Source: Nonomuraea sp. NBC_00507 (GTDB taxonomy: Bacteria > Actinomycetota > Actinomycetes > Streptosporangiales > Streptosporangiaceae). From it: a stretch of DNA of 64,000 bases. Below the pieces are notes generated by a model that had not been told where the DNA came from, did no database searches, and saw only the letters and a program-made list of their open reading frames with translations. The position numbers were made by a program, and so were the translations under genes. The stretch is from NCBI RefSeq assembly GCF_036013525.1, contig NZ_CP107853.1, positions 9,920,001 to 9,984,000 of the forward strand, given 5' to 3'. Positions 51,518 through 60,605 of the stretch are shown here, piece by piece (position 1 is the first letter of the stretch; every line of letters starts with the position of its first letter).

Positions 51518-52803
51518 GCACAACCCGACGTCGCGCGCTGGCGGGGATCGCCACGCTCGCATTAGGGGCGGTAGTGGCCGGTTGCGGTCAGCCCAGTAGC
51601 GGCGGCGGTAACGCCGGCGCGTTCACCTACTGGTCGATGTGGCGGGTGGACGAGCCGCAGGCCAAGGTGATCAAGGCGGCCATCGACAAGTTCCAGGCCG
51701 AGACCGGCGTCAAGGTGACGGTTGAGTGGCAGGGCCGGGACGTCCGGCAGAAGATCGGTCCCGCGATCGCCGCCGGCAAGGCACCCGACCTGTGGGACCA
51801 GGGAGCGGACGTGGTCGCCACCACCGCGCTGGCCGGACAGGCCGCCGACCTGTCCTCGGTCTACGACTCCGAGGTGCCCGGCGAGGGCAAGAAGGTATCG
51901 GAGATCATCGACGCCAAGTACGTCGAGGGGCTGCCGAAGGACCCGGCGGGCGTCAACAAGTGGCTCGTGCCGTACGAGCTGGTCTCCGCCGGCTTCTTCT
52001 ACAACGCGGCCGACCCCGACCTGGCCACGCCGCCCGGCACGTGGGAGGAGCTCATCAAGCTCTGCGACACCCTCAAGGCCAAGGGCAAAGCGTGCCTGGC
52101 CTCCGACGGAGATTCGGCTTGGGAGAACTTCCTGACCCTCGACTACCTGCTGGTCCGCGACAACGGCGCCGGCACGCTCAGGAAGATCTTCGAAGACAAG
52201 ACCGGCGGCGGCTGGGACAACCCCGGCGCTCTGGAGTCGGTCAAGCGGGTGGAGCAGCTGGTCAAGGGCGGCTACCTGATCGAGGGGTACGACGCCAGCA
52301 AGTACCCTGCCCAGCAGACCAACTGGGCCAAGGGCAAGGCCGCCCTCCTCATGCAGGGCAGCTGGGTGCCCACCGAGGTCAAGCCGCTCGTCGGCGCCGA
52401 CTGGAAGACGGGCTACTTCCCGATGCCCACCACCAAGGGCGGCAACACCGAGGTCGATGCCATCCTGTTCGGCTTCTCGGTGCCGAAGAAGGCGAAGAAC
52501 CCTGACCCGGCCAAGCGGTTCATCTCCTACTTCCTGAAGAAGGAACGCCTGGAGAAGATCGCCACCGAGGCCGGCAACATCACTCCCCGCGCGGACATCC
52601 CCGCCCCTGCCGGCTTGCAAGACGTGCAGAAGGCACTCAGCGAGGAACCCGTCCGGTGGATCATGGACAACGTTCCCGGTGAATACGGCGACAAGGTCGT
52701 CTTCCCGGTCTTCTTGGAGCTCTGGCACGGCAAGATCACTGCGGAGCAGTTCGTGGCCAAGGCCAAGGCGGCCCATGTCCAGTACTGGAAGGTCGCGGGT
52801 TGA
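51514..52803 (+). CDS. sugar ABC transporter substrate-binding lipoprotein (family 1)
   Basis: 429-residue binding protein with twin-arginine-like signal MSTTRRRALAGIATLALGAV and lipobox VAGC. Family 1 landmarks are TYWSMWRVDEPQ, AGKAPDLWDQGADVVA, VPYELVSAGFFYNAAD and WAKGKAALLMQGSWVPTEVK. The ATG overlaps the previous stop (ATGA), the stop overlaps the permease ATG (TGATG). It presumably binds the uronate, oligouronide or related sugar acid used by the linked dehydrogenase and dehydratase (inference). Confidence 0.9.
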   Translation: MSTTRRRALAGIATLALGAVVAGCGQPSSGGGNAGAFTYWSMWRVDEPQAKVIKAAIDKFQAETGVKVTVEWQGRDVRQKIGPAIAAGKAPDLWDQGADVVATTALAGQAADLSSVYDSEVPGEGKKVSEIIDAKYVEGLPKDPAGVNKWLVPYELVSAGFFYNAADPDLATPPGTWEELIKLCDTLKAKGKACLASDGDSAWENFLTLDYLLVRDNGAGTLRKIFEDKTGGGWDNPGALESVKRVEQLVKGGYLIEGYDASKYPAQQTNWAKGKAALLMQGSWVPTEVKPLVGADWKTGYFPMPTTKGGNTEVDAILFGFSVPKKAKNPDPAKRFISYFLKKERLEKIATEAGNITPRADIPAPAGLQDVQKALSEEPVRWIMDNVPGEYGDKVVFPVFLELWHGKITAEQFVAKAKAAHVQYWKVAG

Positions 52804-53762
52804 TGGCGTCCTCCCTGACGACCCGGCGCCCGGGGGCGGCGCACGCCGCCCCCCGGGTCCGGGGGCGTGGGCGAGCTCCGCTGGACCGGGAGCGGCGGCG
52901 GTTGTTCTGGCCGTTCGTCCTGCCTGCCGTGCTCACGTACGGCGCGCTGTTCCTGGCCCCCATCGCATACGCGGCTTGGACAAGCCTGTACAAGTGGGAC
53001 GGAATGGGAGACAAGCAGTGGCGAGGCCTGGATAACTACCGGATGCTCTGGGATGATCCGACCTTCACCACCTCGGTGGGCAACACCCTGAAGATTCTCG
53101 TCGTCGGCGGCCTGACCACCTTTGTCCTCAGCTTCGCGCTCACGCTGGTGCTGCGTGAGATGAAGGCCAAGCTGTTCGCCCGATCGGTGCTCTTCTTTCC
53201 CTGTCTGGTCAACGCGCTGGTCTTCGGCGCGGTGGCCGGCTTCGTCTTCAGCCCTGACGGCCCCGTCAACGTGGTGCTCGGCTGGGCCGGGGTGGACACC
53301 CCGCCCAAGTGGCTGTCGACCGACAACATCTTCTCGCTGATCATCGCCACGACGATCTGGACCGCAACCGGCTACTACACGACCATTCTCATGGCCGCCG
53401 TGGACCAGATCCCCCGCTACCTGTATGAGGCGGCCGAGTTGGAGGGCGCGACGGCCTGGCAGCAGCTACGGCTCGTGACCATCCCGCTGGCCTGGGATGT
53501 GATCACGGTATGCGCGGTGCTGTGGACCGTGTCGTCGGTGAAGGTCTTCGAGCTGATCCTGCTGTTCGGCGGAAGCACCTCGGGCCAGCCGCCGACGCAG
53601 ACCTGGACCACAGCCATGTACGTCTACGTCTCGGCCTTCCCGACCGGGTCTGTCCCCAAGCTCGGGCTCGCCTCCGCGGCCGCCCTGGTCAGTCTGCTCA
53701 TGGTCGGCCTGTTCACCGTAGTGCTACGCCGCCTGATGCGGCGTGACCCGATCCAGTACTAG
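52803..53762 (+). CDS. sugar ABC transporter permease (MalF type)
   Basis: 319 residues with six membrane helices; basic N-terminus RRPGAAHAAPRVRGRGRAP, first helix FVLPAVLTYGALFLAPIAYA, LDNYRMLWDDPTFTTSVGNT and the cytoplasmic EAA loop YEAAELEGATAWQQLRLVTI typical of MalF/UgpA proteins. Overlaps the binding-protein stop. Forms the pore with the next gene product. No ATPase is encoded in this operon; such sugar importers of actinobacteria usually share one (MsiK) encoded elsewhere (family knowledge). Confidence 0.9.
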   Translation: MASSLTTRRPGAAHAAPRVRGRGRAPLDRERRRLFWPFVLPAVLTYGALFLAPIAYAAWTSLYKWDGMGDKQWRGLDNYRMLWDDPTFTTSVGNTLKILVVGGLTTFVLSFALTLVLREMKAKLFARSVLFFPCLVNALVFGAVAGFVFSPDGPVNVVLGWAGVDTPPKWLSTDNIFSLIIATTIWTATGYYTTILMAAVDQIPRYLYEAAELEGATAWQQLRLVTIPLAWDVITVCAVLWTVSSVKVFELILLFGGSTSGQPPTQTWTTAMYVYVSAFPTGSVPKLGLASAAALVSLLMVGLFTVVLRRLMRRDPIQY

Positions 53763-53770
53763 GAGCGCGC

Positions 53771-54601
53771 GTGAATCGATTCCCAGTGCGCGGGGTCGGC
53801 CTGACGCTGGTCTGGCTGATTGTGATCGCGGACCTCCTGCTGCTTTTGTGGATCTTTCTTACGTCGCTGCGGGAGACCGGCGACATCTTCGACCGCCCGT
53901 TCGCGCCGCCGAGTGCGATCGAGCTGGGCAACTATGCCAATGCCTGGACCAGCGGCGGCTTCGGCGCCGCCGCGCTGAGCAGCGTCATGGTCTCGGTGAT
54001 CTCGTCCGTGGCCGCGGTGGCGATCTCGGCGCCCGCCGCCTACATGCTGGCGCGCCGCCGTACCAAGGTCTCGGGCGCGATCACCATGTCGTTCATCATG
54101 GGCCTGGGCGTGCCGGGGCAGGTGCTGCTGGTCCCGCTGTTCGTCGGGCTGGCCGCCGTGGACCTGGTCGACTCCTACACCGGACTCATCCTCATCTACG
54201 TGGCGCTGGCCCTGCCGTTCACCGTCTACCTGCTGACCGGGTTCTTCTCCGGCGTCCCCATGGTGCTGGAGGAGGCGGCCTCCATCGACGGGGCCGGTCC
54301 CTTGTACATGTTCAGGCGGGTGATCCTCCCCGTGGCCAGGGGCGGATTGATCACCGCGTTCCTGCTGCAGTTCATCGGCGCGTGGAATGAGACGCTCTTC
54401 GCGATCGCCTTCATGCAGAGTGACGACAAGATCACCCTGCCGGTGGCGCTGGTCAACTTCGTGAAGATGCAGCAGCTCAACGGGCTGGACTGGGGGACCA
54501 TGTTCGCCGGAATGTGCATCATCCTGGCCCCGATGGTGGCGCTGTTCGCCTGGATGGGCAGCCGCATCATCGAAGGCATGACCGTGGGGATCGGCAAGTA
54601 G
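53771..54601 (+). CDS. sugar ABC transporter permease (MalG type)
   Basis: 276 residues, six helices. GTG 53771 follows AGGAGCG. Motifs: LSSVMVSVISSVAAVAISAP, AAYMLARRRTKVSGAITMSF, GVPMVLEEAASIDGAGPLYM (EAA loop) and the terminal GRIIEGMTVGIGK-like SRIIEGMTVGIGK. Partner of the MalF-type permease in the same operon. Confidence 0.9.
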   Translation: MNRFPVRGVGLTLVWLIVIADLLLLLWIFLTSLRETGDIFDRPFAPPSAIELGNYANAWTSGGFGAAALSSVMVSVISSVAAVAISAPAAYMLARRRTKVSGAITMSFIMGLGVPGQVLLVPLFVGLAAVDLVDSYTGLILIYVALALPFTVYLLTGFFSGVPMVLEEAASIDGAGPLYMFRRVILPVARGGLITAFLLQFIGAWNETLFAIAFMQSDDKITLPVALVNFVKMQQLNGLDWGTMFAGMCIILAPMVALFAWMGSRIIEGMTVGIGK

Positions 54602-54603
54602 CC

Positions 54604-55371
54604 ATGACGATCCCGCGTACCGTCCTCGCCATCACTGTGGCACTCGCGCTCGCCTGCGCGCCGGGATGCGCCGCGCCACCCGTTCCCTCGGTCGGCGGCA
54701 CCCCCGTGGCGCTGTCGATCACGCTACTGGACGGCCGTCGCGGCCAATTCCCGGCCAGAGGCCCGCTGCTGCTGGCGTTCCTCGACCCCACCGCGCCGGC
54801 CGGTTTCGCCTCTCGCAGCCAGATCCCCGTCCTGCGCAGCATGGCCACCCAATACGGCCATGCGGGCCTCAGCATCCTCATCGTCGACGCCACCGGCCGG
54901 GCGGGCGCAGACGACTTGGTCAACTTCAGCCACGACTGGAACCTGCGCCCACCTTCCATCGCCATTGCCGCGCCCACCGAAACCGCAACTCTCGCCCGGG
55001 CCTATGGGGTGGCCACCGCGCCGGACACGCTGCTCGTCACCGCCGACGGCGTCATCCGGCACCGCTGGCGCGGCACTGTAGCCGCCGCTCAGGACCTCGC
55101 CCTCACCCTGCAAGCCCTGCTGCCCCCGCCACCTCCACACGCTAGGAGACACCCCCATGTCCGTCCCACCTCCCAGGTGGCGGACGGCCTTCGCTGTCCT
55201 CACCACGCTCGCCACCGCCACTGTGCTGACCGCCGTGGCCGCGTCCAGCCCCGCGGCCGCCGCCACGGCCTTCTACGTCGACTGCTCCGCAGCCGGCAAT
55301 GGCTCCGGCACGGAGGCCAGCCCCTGGAACACCCTGTCCAGCGTCACCTACCGCACGTTCAGTGCGGGTGA
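54604..55371 (+). CDS. thioredoxin-fold lipoprotein lacking CXXC, with anomalous C-terminal extension
   Basis: The first 180 or so residues form a secreted lipoprotein: signal MTIPRTVLAITVALALACAP with lipobox-like APGC, then an AhpC/TlpA-type thioredoxin fold (LLLAFLDPTAPAGFASRSQI, HAGLSILIVDATGR, LARAYGVATAPDTLLVTADG, cis-Pro region). The active-site cysteines are absent (DPTAPAG where WCxxC is expected). The frame has no stop at the natural end and runs 215 bp into the next gene, adding an Arg/His-rich tail. The other frame has a TAG at 55143-55145, just before the next gene's ribosome site, so a one-base indel probably removed the true stop. Role unknown; its place in a sugar importer operon is unusual. 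Confidence 0.65.
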   Translation: MTIPRTVLAITVALALACAPGCAAPPVPSVGGTPVALSITLLDGRRGQFPARGPLLLAFLDPTAPAGFASRSQIPVLRSMATQYGHAGLSILIVDATGRAGADDLVNFSHDWNLRPPSIAIAAPTETATLARAYGVATAPDTLLVTADGVIRHRWRGTVAAAQDLALTLQALLPPPPPHARRHPHVRPTSQVADGLRCPHHARHRHCADRRGRVQPRGRRHGLLRRLLRSRQWLRHGGQPLEHPVQRHLPHVQCG

Positions 55372-57106
55372 TCAGATCCTGTTCAAGCGTGGCACAACCT
55401 GCAACGGCAGGCTCGCGCCGTGGGGATCCGGCGCTCCGGGCGCACCCATCGTCATCGACGCCTACGGCACCGGCGCCAAGCCACATATCGCCGGCGGCGG
55501 CGGATCTGACGCCGTCCGTCTGCACAACCAGCAGTACTGGGAGATCCGCAACCTCGAGGTCACCAACAAGGGCGCCGCCGTCGACAACCGCCGCGGCGTC
55601 TACATAACGCTCGAGGACATCGGCACCGGTACGTACTACCGGCTCACCAACCTCACGGTGCATGACGTCAACGGCGACGACACCAAGGATCTGGGCGGCA
55701 GCTCCGGCATCCATTTCGACGTGCTGGGCAACAAGACCAAGACCAAGTTCGACGACGTCGTCCTCGATGGCAACGAGGTCTATGCCGTCGACCGGTCCGG
55801 CATCAACATGTCGACCACGTGGAAATGCCGCGCCACGACGAACTGGGACCGCTGCCCGGACCGCGTGGACAATTACTACCCGTGGACGCGCTTCATCGTC
55901 CGCAACAACACTGTGCACGACACCGGCGGCGACGGTGTCGTCATGCAGTACACCCAGAATGGGCTCGCCGAGCACAACGTCCTCTACGACATCGCCATGC
56001 GGTCGCCCAAGGCCAACGCCGGCCTCTGGGCGTGGAACGCCGACAACGTCACCTTCCAGTTCAACGAGGTCTACCGTGTACGGCGCGCGCCTGGCACCAA
56101 TGACGGCAACGCCTTCGACGCCGACTACGGCACCAAGGGAACGCTCTACCAGTACAACTACAGCCACGACAACGAGGGCGGAATGATCCTCTACTGCGGC
56201 TGCGGCGGCGGGACATCCGAGACGCGCGACGCCGTGGCCCGCTACAACGTCAGCCAGAACGACAAGTCCCGGATCATCATGGGCGCCGGCGCCATCGGCG
56301 ACTCCGCCTTCTACAACAACACCGTCTACCTGCCCCCGGGCTCCACCACGAAAATCATTGAGGAGTACAGCTCCGGCACGCACCTGACCATCGCAAACAA
56401 CATCATCGTCAACCACGGCAGCGGCGGATACAGCTATACGGCCGACCACTACAAGTTCGCCAACAACATCCTCTACGGCAACCATCCCGGAGGACCTTCA
56501 GGTCAGCTCGCCACTGATCCTAAGCTCGTGGCCCCCGGCGGGAACTCTGTAACCGGCTACCAGATCGCCGCCGACTCGCCGGCGATCGGCGCCGGGCAGG
56601 TCATCGCCGGCAACGGCGGTCGTGACTACTGGGGCAACCGGGTATCGGCCGTCTGCGCGCCCGACATCGGCGCCCACCAGCGCTCGACCCAGAACGACGC
56701 CACCTGCGGCACCGTCAGCAATGGTGGATTCGAGACCGGTTCGCTGTCGCCCTGGTACGCCTGGAACGGCGCGTCCGTCGTGACCGGCAACGCCCACTCC
56801 GGCACCCAGGCGTTGCGTGTCGGCCCGGCACCCGCCTCGGCGGAGCAGCGGATCACCGTCTCCCCGAACACGACGTACCGATTGGCAGGCTGGGCGAAGA
56901 CCGCCACCGCCGGCGAGGAGGTCCATATCGGGGTGAAGAACTACGGTGGCGCGGCCGCGTACAAGTCCATCACCGACACCGCGTACACCAACGGCTCGGT
57001 GTTCTTCACCACCGGCTCCGGCAACACACAGGCGACCATCTACTGCTACAAGCACACCGGCAGCGGCTACGCCTACTGCGACGACATCACCGTCACCAAG
57101 TCCTGA
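55157..57106 (+). CDS. secreted right-handed beta-helix protein with C-terminal carbohydrate-binding module
   Basis: 649 residues. Signal peptide MSVPPPRWRTAFAVLTTLAT ends near AAA-TAF. A right-handed parallel beta-helix occupies about 40-490, typical of pectate lyase, polygalacturonase-like or PL6 enzymes: WEIRNLEVTNKGAA, YYRLTNLTVHDVNGDDTKDL, VVLDGNEVYAVDRSGINMS and NEGGMILYCGCGGGTSETRD. A CBM4/9- or CBM54-like jelly roll follows from about 520 (SNGGFETGSLSPWYAWNGAS). ATG 55157 follows TAGGAGACACCC. Linked to a uronate-type cluster, it may degrade an extracellular polyuronide (inference); the exact lyase family is not certain. Confidence 0.8.
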   Translation: MSVPPPRWRTAFAVLTTLATATVLTAVAASSPAAAATAFYVDCSAAGNGSGTEASPWNTLSSVTYRTFSAGDQILFKRGTTCNGRLAPWGSGAPGAPIVIDAYGTGAKPHIAGGGGSDAVRLHNQQYWEIRNLEVTNKGAAVDNRRGVYITLEDIGTGTYYRLTNLTVHDVNGDDTKDLGGSSGIHFDVLGNKTKTKFDDVVLDGNEVYAVDRSGINMSTTWKCRATTNWDRCPDRVDNYYPWTRFIVRNNTVHDTGGDGVVMQYTQNGLAEHNVLYDIAMRSPKANAGLWAWNADNVTFQFNEVYRVRRAPGTNDGNAFDADYGTKGTLYQYNYSHDNEGGMILYCGCGGGTSETRDAVARYNVSQNDKSRIIMGAGAIGDSAFYNNTVYLPPGSTTKIIEEYSSGTHLTIANNIIVNHGSGGYSYTADHYKFANNILYGNHPGGPSGQLATDPKLVAPGGNSVTGYQIAADSPAIGAGQVIAGNGGRDYWGNRVSAVCAPDIGAHQRSTQNDATCGTVSNGGFETGSLSPWYAWNGASVVTGNAHSGTQALRVGPAPASAEQRITVSPNTTYRLAGWAKTATAGEEVHIGVKNYGGAAAYKSITDTAYTNGSVFFTTGSGNTQATIYCYKHTGSGYAYCDDITVTKS

Positions 57107-57272
57107 CCAACCGGCCCCAGCGGCCCCAGGGTTCAGGCCGCCGGACCGCACCCACGCGAGCCCGCTGGACCAGGCGCAACGGGCGTTTCGTCCCGGAGAA
57201 CCCCGCGAACTCGCGTAGTTGCGTGCGCAGCGTCTGCCATGACCCTTACATGAGCTCGGCCGTGCCTCCCCC

Positions 57273-58367
57273 TTACCGCTTCAGGGGCGGTGGTGCAGTG
57301 CTGCGCCTGACCACCAGGCGCGTGGGTACGAGGTCAGTGCCGGATCGCGGGACGTCGTGTTCGCGGATCTGCCGCAAAGCCTCCTGGGCACTTTTCCGGC
57401 CCACCTCGGCGAAGTCCTGGTGGACCGTGGTCAGGGACGGGGCAAAGAAGGCGGATTCGGGGAGGTCGTCGAAGCCGACCACGCTGATGTCGCCGGGGAC
57501 GGCCTTGCCTCGTTCTTGGAAGGCGTGCAGGAGGCCGAGTGCCATGTGGTCGTTGGCGGCGAACACCGCGGTGCAGCCCGGCTCTTCTGCGAGCTTGAGG
57601 CCGGCCGCGTAGCCCGATGCGGCCGTCCAGTCGCCGTGCAGGGGCGGTGGCACGGGCCGTCCGGCTTCCTCGAGCACGGTCCGCCATGTCCGGGCTCGGC
57701 GCTGGCTAGCGTACGAGGTCTCCGGGCCGGTCACGTGCCAGACGGTCTCATGTCCGAGTTCGAGCAGGTGACTGACGGCATGCCGGGTGCCGCCGGCCTG
57801 GTCCGTGTCGACCACGCGATAACGGTCGCCGGCGTCGGAGTCCACAATGACCACGCGCACGCCGGGCGGCAACTTCACGGTGCCTGCGTCGAGCAGGCGG
57901 ACCTCGATGAAGACGATGACGGCATCGACGGCCAGTTCGCCCATCCGGGTGAAGGCGCCCAGCACACTGTCCTGGGTCGGGACGTCGACGGGGATCACCG
58001 TGATCGCGTATCCCTCGGCCGCAGCCTGGGTCGCGATCGCTCCCACGGTTTCGCTGTGGCCGGTGGCGGAGAGGCTGTAGAGGATCACGCCGATGGTCTT
58101 GAACTGCCCGTATCGCAGGGCGCGCGCGGCACTGTTGGGCCGGTAGCCCAGGTCCCGCATCGCCGCAAGCACCCGCTCCCGGGTCGAACCGATCACGCTG
58201 GGATGGCCGTTGGCGACTCTTGACACGGTCTGAGGCGAAACTCCAGCAAGCTTGGCCACGTCGGCCCTCGTGACGTGCTGTTTGTGCCCGCCCGGTATGG
58301 CCGAGCCGTCTCGCTGTGCACTTACCGCAGGACCAGGATCCTGCTGTCCCTGTTCACTCAGGTCCAT
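57273..58367 (-). CDS. LacI-family transcriptional regulator
   Basis: 364 residues. Helix-turn-helix VTRADVAKLAGVSPQTVSRV starts near residue 32 after an extra N-terminal stretch rich in Gln, Gly and Pro; hinge LGYRPNSAARALRYGQ; effector domain with TIGVILYSLSATGHSETVGA, GTRHAVSHLLELGHETVWHV and FAANDHMALGLLHAFQERGK, SVVGFDDLPESAFFAPSLTT. ATG 58367 follows GAAGGGG. It is divergent from the sugar importer at 58679-61955, and the intergenic region contains four TGGTCACGTGACCA-type palindromes, its likely operators. Confidence 0.92.
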   Translation of the reverse strand: MDLSEQGQQDPGPAVSAQRDGSAIPGGHKQHVTRADVAKLAGVSPQTVSRVANGHPSVIGSTRERVLAAMRDLGYRPNSAARALRYGQFKTIGVILYSLSATGHSETVGAIATQAAAEGYAITVIPVDVPTQDSVLGAFTRMGELAVDAVIVFIEVRLLDAGTVKLPPGVRVVIVDSDAGDRYRVVDTDQAGGTRHAVSHLLELGHETVWHVTGPETSYASQRRARTWRTVLEEAGRPVPPPLHGDWTAASGYAAGLKLAEEPGCTAVFAANDHMALGLLHAFQERGKAVPGDISVVGFDDLPESAFFAPSLTTVHQDFAEVGRKSAQEALRQIREHDVPRSGTDLVPTRLVVRRSTAPPPLKR

Positions 58368-58483
58368 CGACCCCTTCGCTCCTGTCCGTCCGCTCGTCGC
58401 CGTCCGCTGAAGGCTCGGGCGGAAGATTTAACGTGCGAGAAACCTTGACTTCTCACTGTGACGGGTGCCACGCTACCGCATCA

Positions 58484-58639
58484 TGTTCACGTGACCATCA
58501 CGCCCAGGCAATGGCACCCCTGAGCACAGTTTCGGTCGGCGCGTCGAGTCGGGCTCGATGGTCACGTGACCACGAGATTCGGTCGATGCGTCGAGTTGGT
58601 CAATGGTCACGTGACCACTAGTCGATGGTCACGTGACCA
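58484..58639. promoter_or_regulatory. array of four palindromic operators TGGTCACGTGACCA
   Basis: Copies at 58484-58497 (one mismatch), 58559-58572, 58604-58617 and 58626-58639 (all perfect). The three perfect copies share the 16-mer ATGGTCACGTGACCAC. Centre-to-centre distances are 75, 45 and 22 bp, close to seven, four and two helical turns. The central CG is typical of LacI-family sites; the adjacent LacI gene and the importer both start from this region, so they are the probable targets. No clear -10/-35 boxes were found. Confidence 0.75.
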
Positions 58640-58678
58640 CGCGGTGCTGTCAGCGTTCGAGTAGCGAGGAGTGAAGCG

Positions 58679-59596
58679 GTGGTCTCAGCACCACAGGCAG
58701 GGGTTCTAGGTGTCGGAAGGCCGTCGGCCTCGAGACGGCGATCATTGATCGGCTGGCAGTTCGTCGGGCCGTTCATGGCGGTGTTCGCGCTGGTCTTCCT
58801 CGCGCCAATCGGCTACTCGATCTACCTGAGCCTGTTCCGTACCCGGCTGATCGGCGGAACCACCTTCGTCGGAGCCGACAACTACACCGAGGCGTTGGGC
58901 GACGCGCAGTTCTGGTCCGCCTTCGGCCGGGTGGCGATGTTCCTGGCCGTGCAAGTCCCGATCATGTTGTTCCTCGCGCTTCTGCTCGCCCTGGCGATCG
59001 ACAGCGGGCGTCTGTACGGGGCGGGCTTCTTCCGGATCTCCGTATTCCTGCCCTACGCGGTGCCCGCGGTGGTCGCGACCCTGATGTGGGGCTTCATGTA
59101 CGGAACTCGCTTCGGCCTGATCGGCAACATCAACGAGTCGTTCGGGATCTCCCTTCCGGATCCGCTGTCACCCGATCTGATCCTCGCGTCGATCGGCAAC
59201 ATCGTGACCTGGCAGTTCGTGGGCTACAACATGCTGATCCTCTATTCGGCGCTGCGAGTGGTCGATCCCGCGCTGTACGAGGCCGCGGAGATCGACGGTG
59301 CGCGGCAGCTGCGGATCGTCTGGGCGATCAAGCTCCCCGCGTTACGAGCGGCGCTGGTCATCGCGACGATTTTCTCGATCATCGGCAGCTTCCAGCTGTT
59401 CAACGAGCCGAGCGTCCTCAAGAGCCTTGCGCCGAACGCGATCACGACGTACTTCACGCCGAACCTCTACGCCTACTCGCTGTCCTTCGCCGGGCAACGG
59501 TTCGACTACTCGGCGACGATCGCCATCGTCATGGGCGTGATCACGATGATCATCGCCTACGCCGTCCAGCTGCGCGGCATGCGGAAGGAAATCTGA
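58679..59596 (+). CDS. sugar ABC transporter permease (MalF type)
   Basis: 305 residues, six helices. GTG 58679 follows GAGGAG. First helix FVGPFMAVFALVFLAPIGYS, FVGADNYTEALGDAQFWSAF, and EAA loop YEAAEIDGARQLRIVWAIKL. First gene of an importer operon under the operator array. No ATPase gene is present, as in the other sugar importer operon of this window. Confidence 0.9.
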   Translation: MVSAPQAGVLGVGRPSASRRRSLIGWQFVGPFMAVFALVFLAPIGYSIYLSLFRTRLIGGTTFVGADNYTEALGDAQFWSAFGRVAMFLAVQVPIMLFLALLLALAIDSGRLYGAGFFRISVFLPYAVPAVVATLMWGFMYGTRFGLIGNINESFGISLPDPLSPDLILASIGNIVTWQFVGYNMLILYSALRVVDPALYEAAEIDGARQLRIVWAIKLPALRAALVIATIFSIIGSFQLFNEPSVLKSLAPNAITTYFTPNLYAYSLSFAGQRFDYSATIAIVMGVITMIIAYAVQLRGMRKEI

Positions 59597-59598
59597 TC

Positions 59599-60546
59599 AT
59601 GGCCACCACGACTTCCGCCGCCGCCCACAAGTCCCGTAAAGGTCGGCGCTCAGGTGCCTCGTCTGGCCCCCGCCTGGCCCGGCATGCTCGGCTCGCGTCC
59701 CGCCCGACCCGCCGGAGCGCCACGCTGACCGCCCTGACAGCGATCATGTTGGTCTACACACTGCTTCCACTGGCCTGGCTAGCGATCAACGCCACCAAAA
59801 CGCAGGAAGACCTGCTCGACTCCTTCGGGCTGTGGCTGGCCGGAGACTTCGCCCTGTTCGGCAACATCGCCGACACTTTCACCTACAACGATGGCATCTT
59901 CACCCGCTGGCTGATCAACACCTTGCTTTACGTCGTGGCGGGCGCGGGCGGCGCGACATTCCTCGCAACGCTCGCGGGATACGGGCTGGCGAAGTTCGGC
60001 TTCCCCGGCAAGAAGGCCGTGTTCGCCACCGTCATCGGGGCGGTCGCGGTGCCCGGCACCGCACTGGCCGTCCCCACGTTTCTGATGTTCTCCGAGCTGG
60101 GGCTGACGAACACCCCGTGGGCGATCATCATCCCCTCGCTGGTGTCGCCGTTCGGCCTCTACCTCATGTGGACCTTCGCCATCGATGCCGTCCCGAAGGA
60201 GGTCCTCGAGTCGGCCCGCATCGACGGCGCCGGCGAGCTCCGCACGTTCTTCTCCATCAGCGTGCCGCTGCTGGCCCCCGGAATCGTCACTGTTCTGCTG
60301 TTCAACGTGGTCGCGACCTGGAACAACTACTTCCTCCCGCTGATCATGCTGAAGGACCCCGACTGGTATCCGCTGACCCTCGGCCTGAACAGCTGGAACG
60401 CCCAGGCCTCCACCGTGGGCGGCGAAGCAGTCTTCAATCTCGTGATCACCGGGTCACTGCTCACCATCGTCCCGCTGATCGCGGCGTTCCTGCTGCTTCA
60501 GCGGTACTGGCAGTCGGGGCTGGCCGCCGGAAGCGTGAAAGGTTGA
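59599..60546 (+). CDS. sugar ABC transporter permease (MalG type)
   Basis: 315 residues; starts MATTTSAAAHKSRKGRRSGA with an unusually long basic N-terminus, first helix LTALTAIMLVYTLLPLAWLA, LAGYGLAKFGFPGKKAVFAT and EAA loop VLESARIDGAGELRTFFSIS. ATG 59599 follows GGAAGGAA and lies 2 bp after the upstream stop. Partner of the preceding permease. Confidence 0.9.
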   Translation: MATTTSAAAHKSRKGRRSGASSGPRLARHARLASRPTRRSATLTALTAIMLVYTLLPLAWLAINATKTQEDLLDSFGLWLAGDFALFGNIADTFTYNDGIFTRWLINTLLYVVAGAGGATFLATLAGYGLAKFGFPGKKAVFATVIGAVAVPGTALAVPTFLMFSELGLTNTPWAIIIPSLVSPFGLYLMWTFAIDAVPKEVLESARIDGAGELRTFFSISVPLLAPGIVTVLLFNVVATWNNYFLPLIMLKDPDWYPLTLGLNSWNAQASTVGGEAVFNLVITGSLLTIVPLIAAFLLLQRYWQSGLAAGSVKG

Positions 60547-60605
60547 CCGGCGCCCGGCCCGACTGCCCATGCCCCTCAAGTACACCCCCAACGAAAGGCA
60601 CATTC

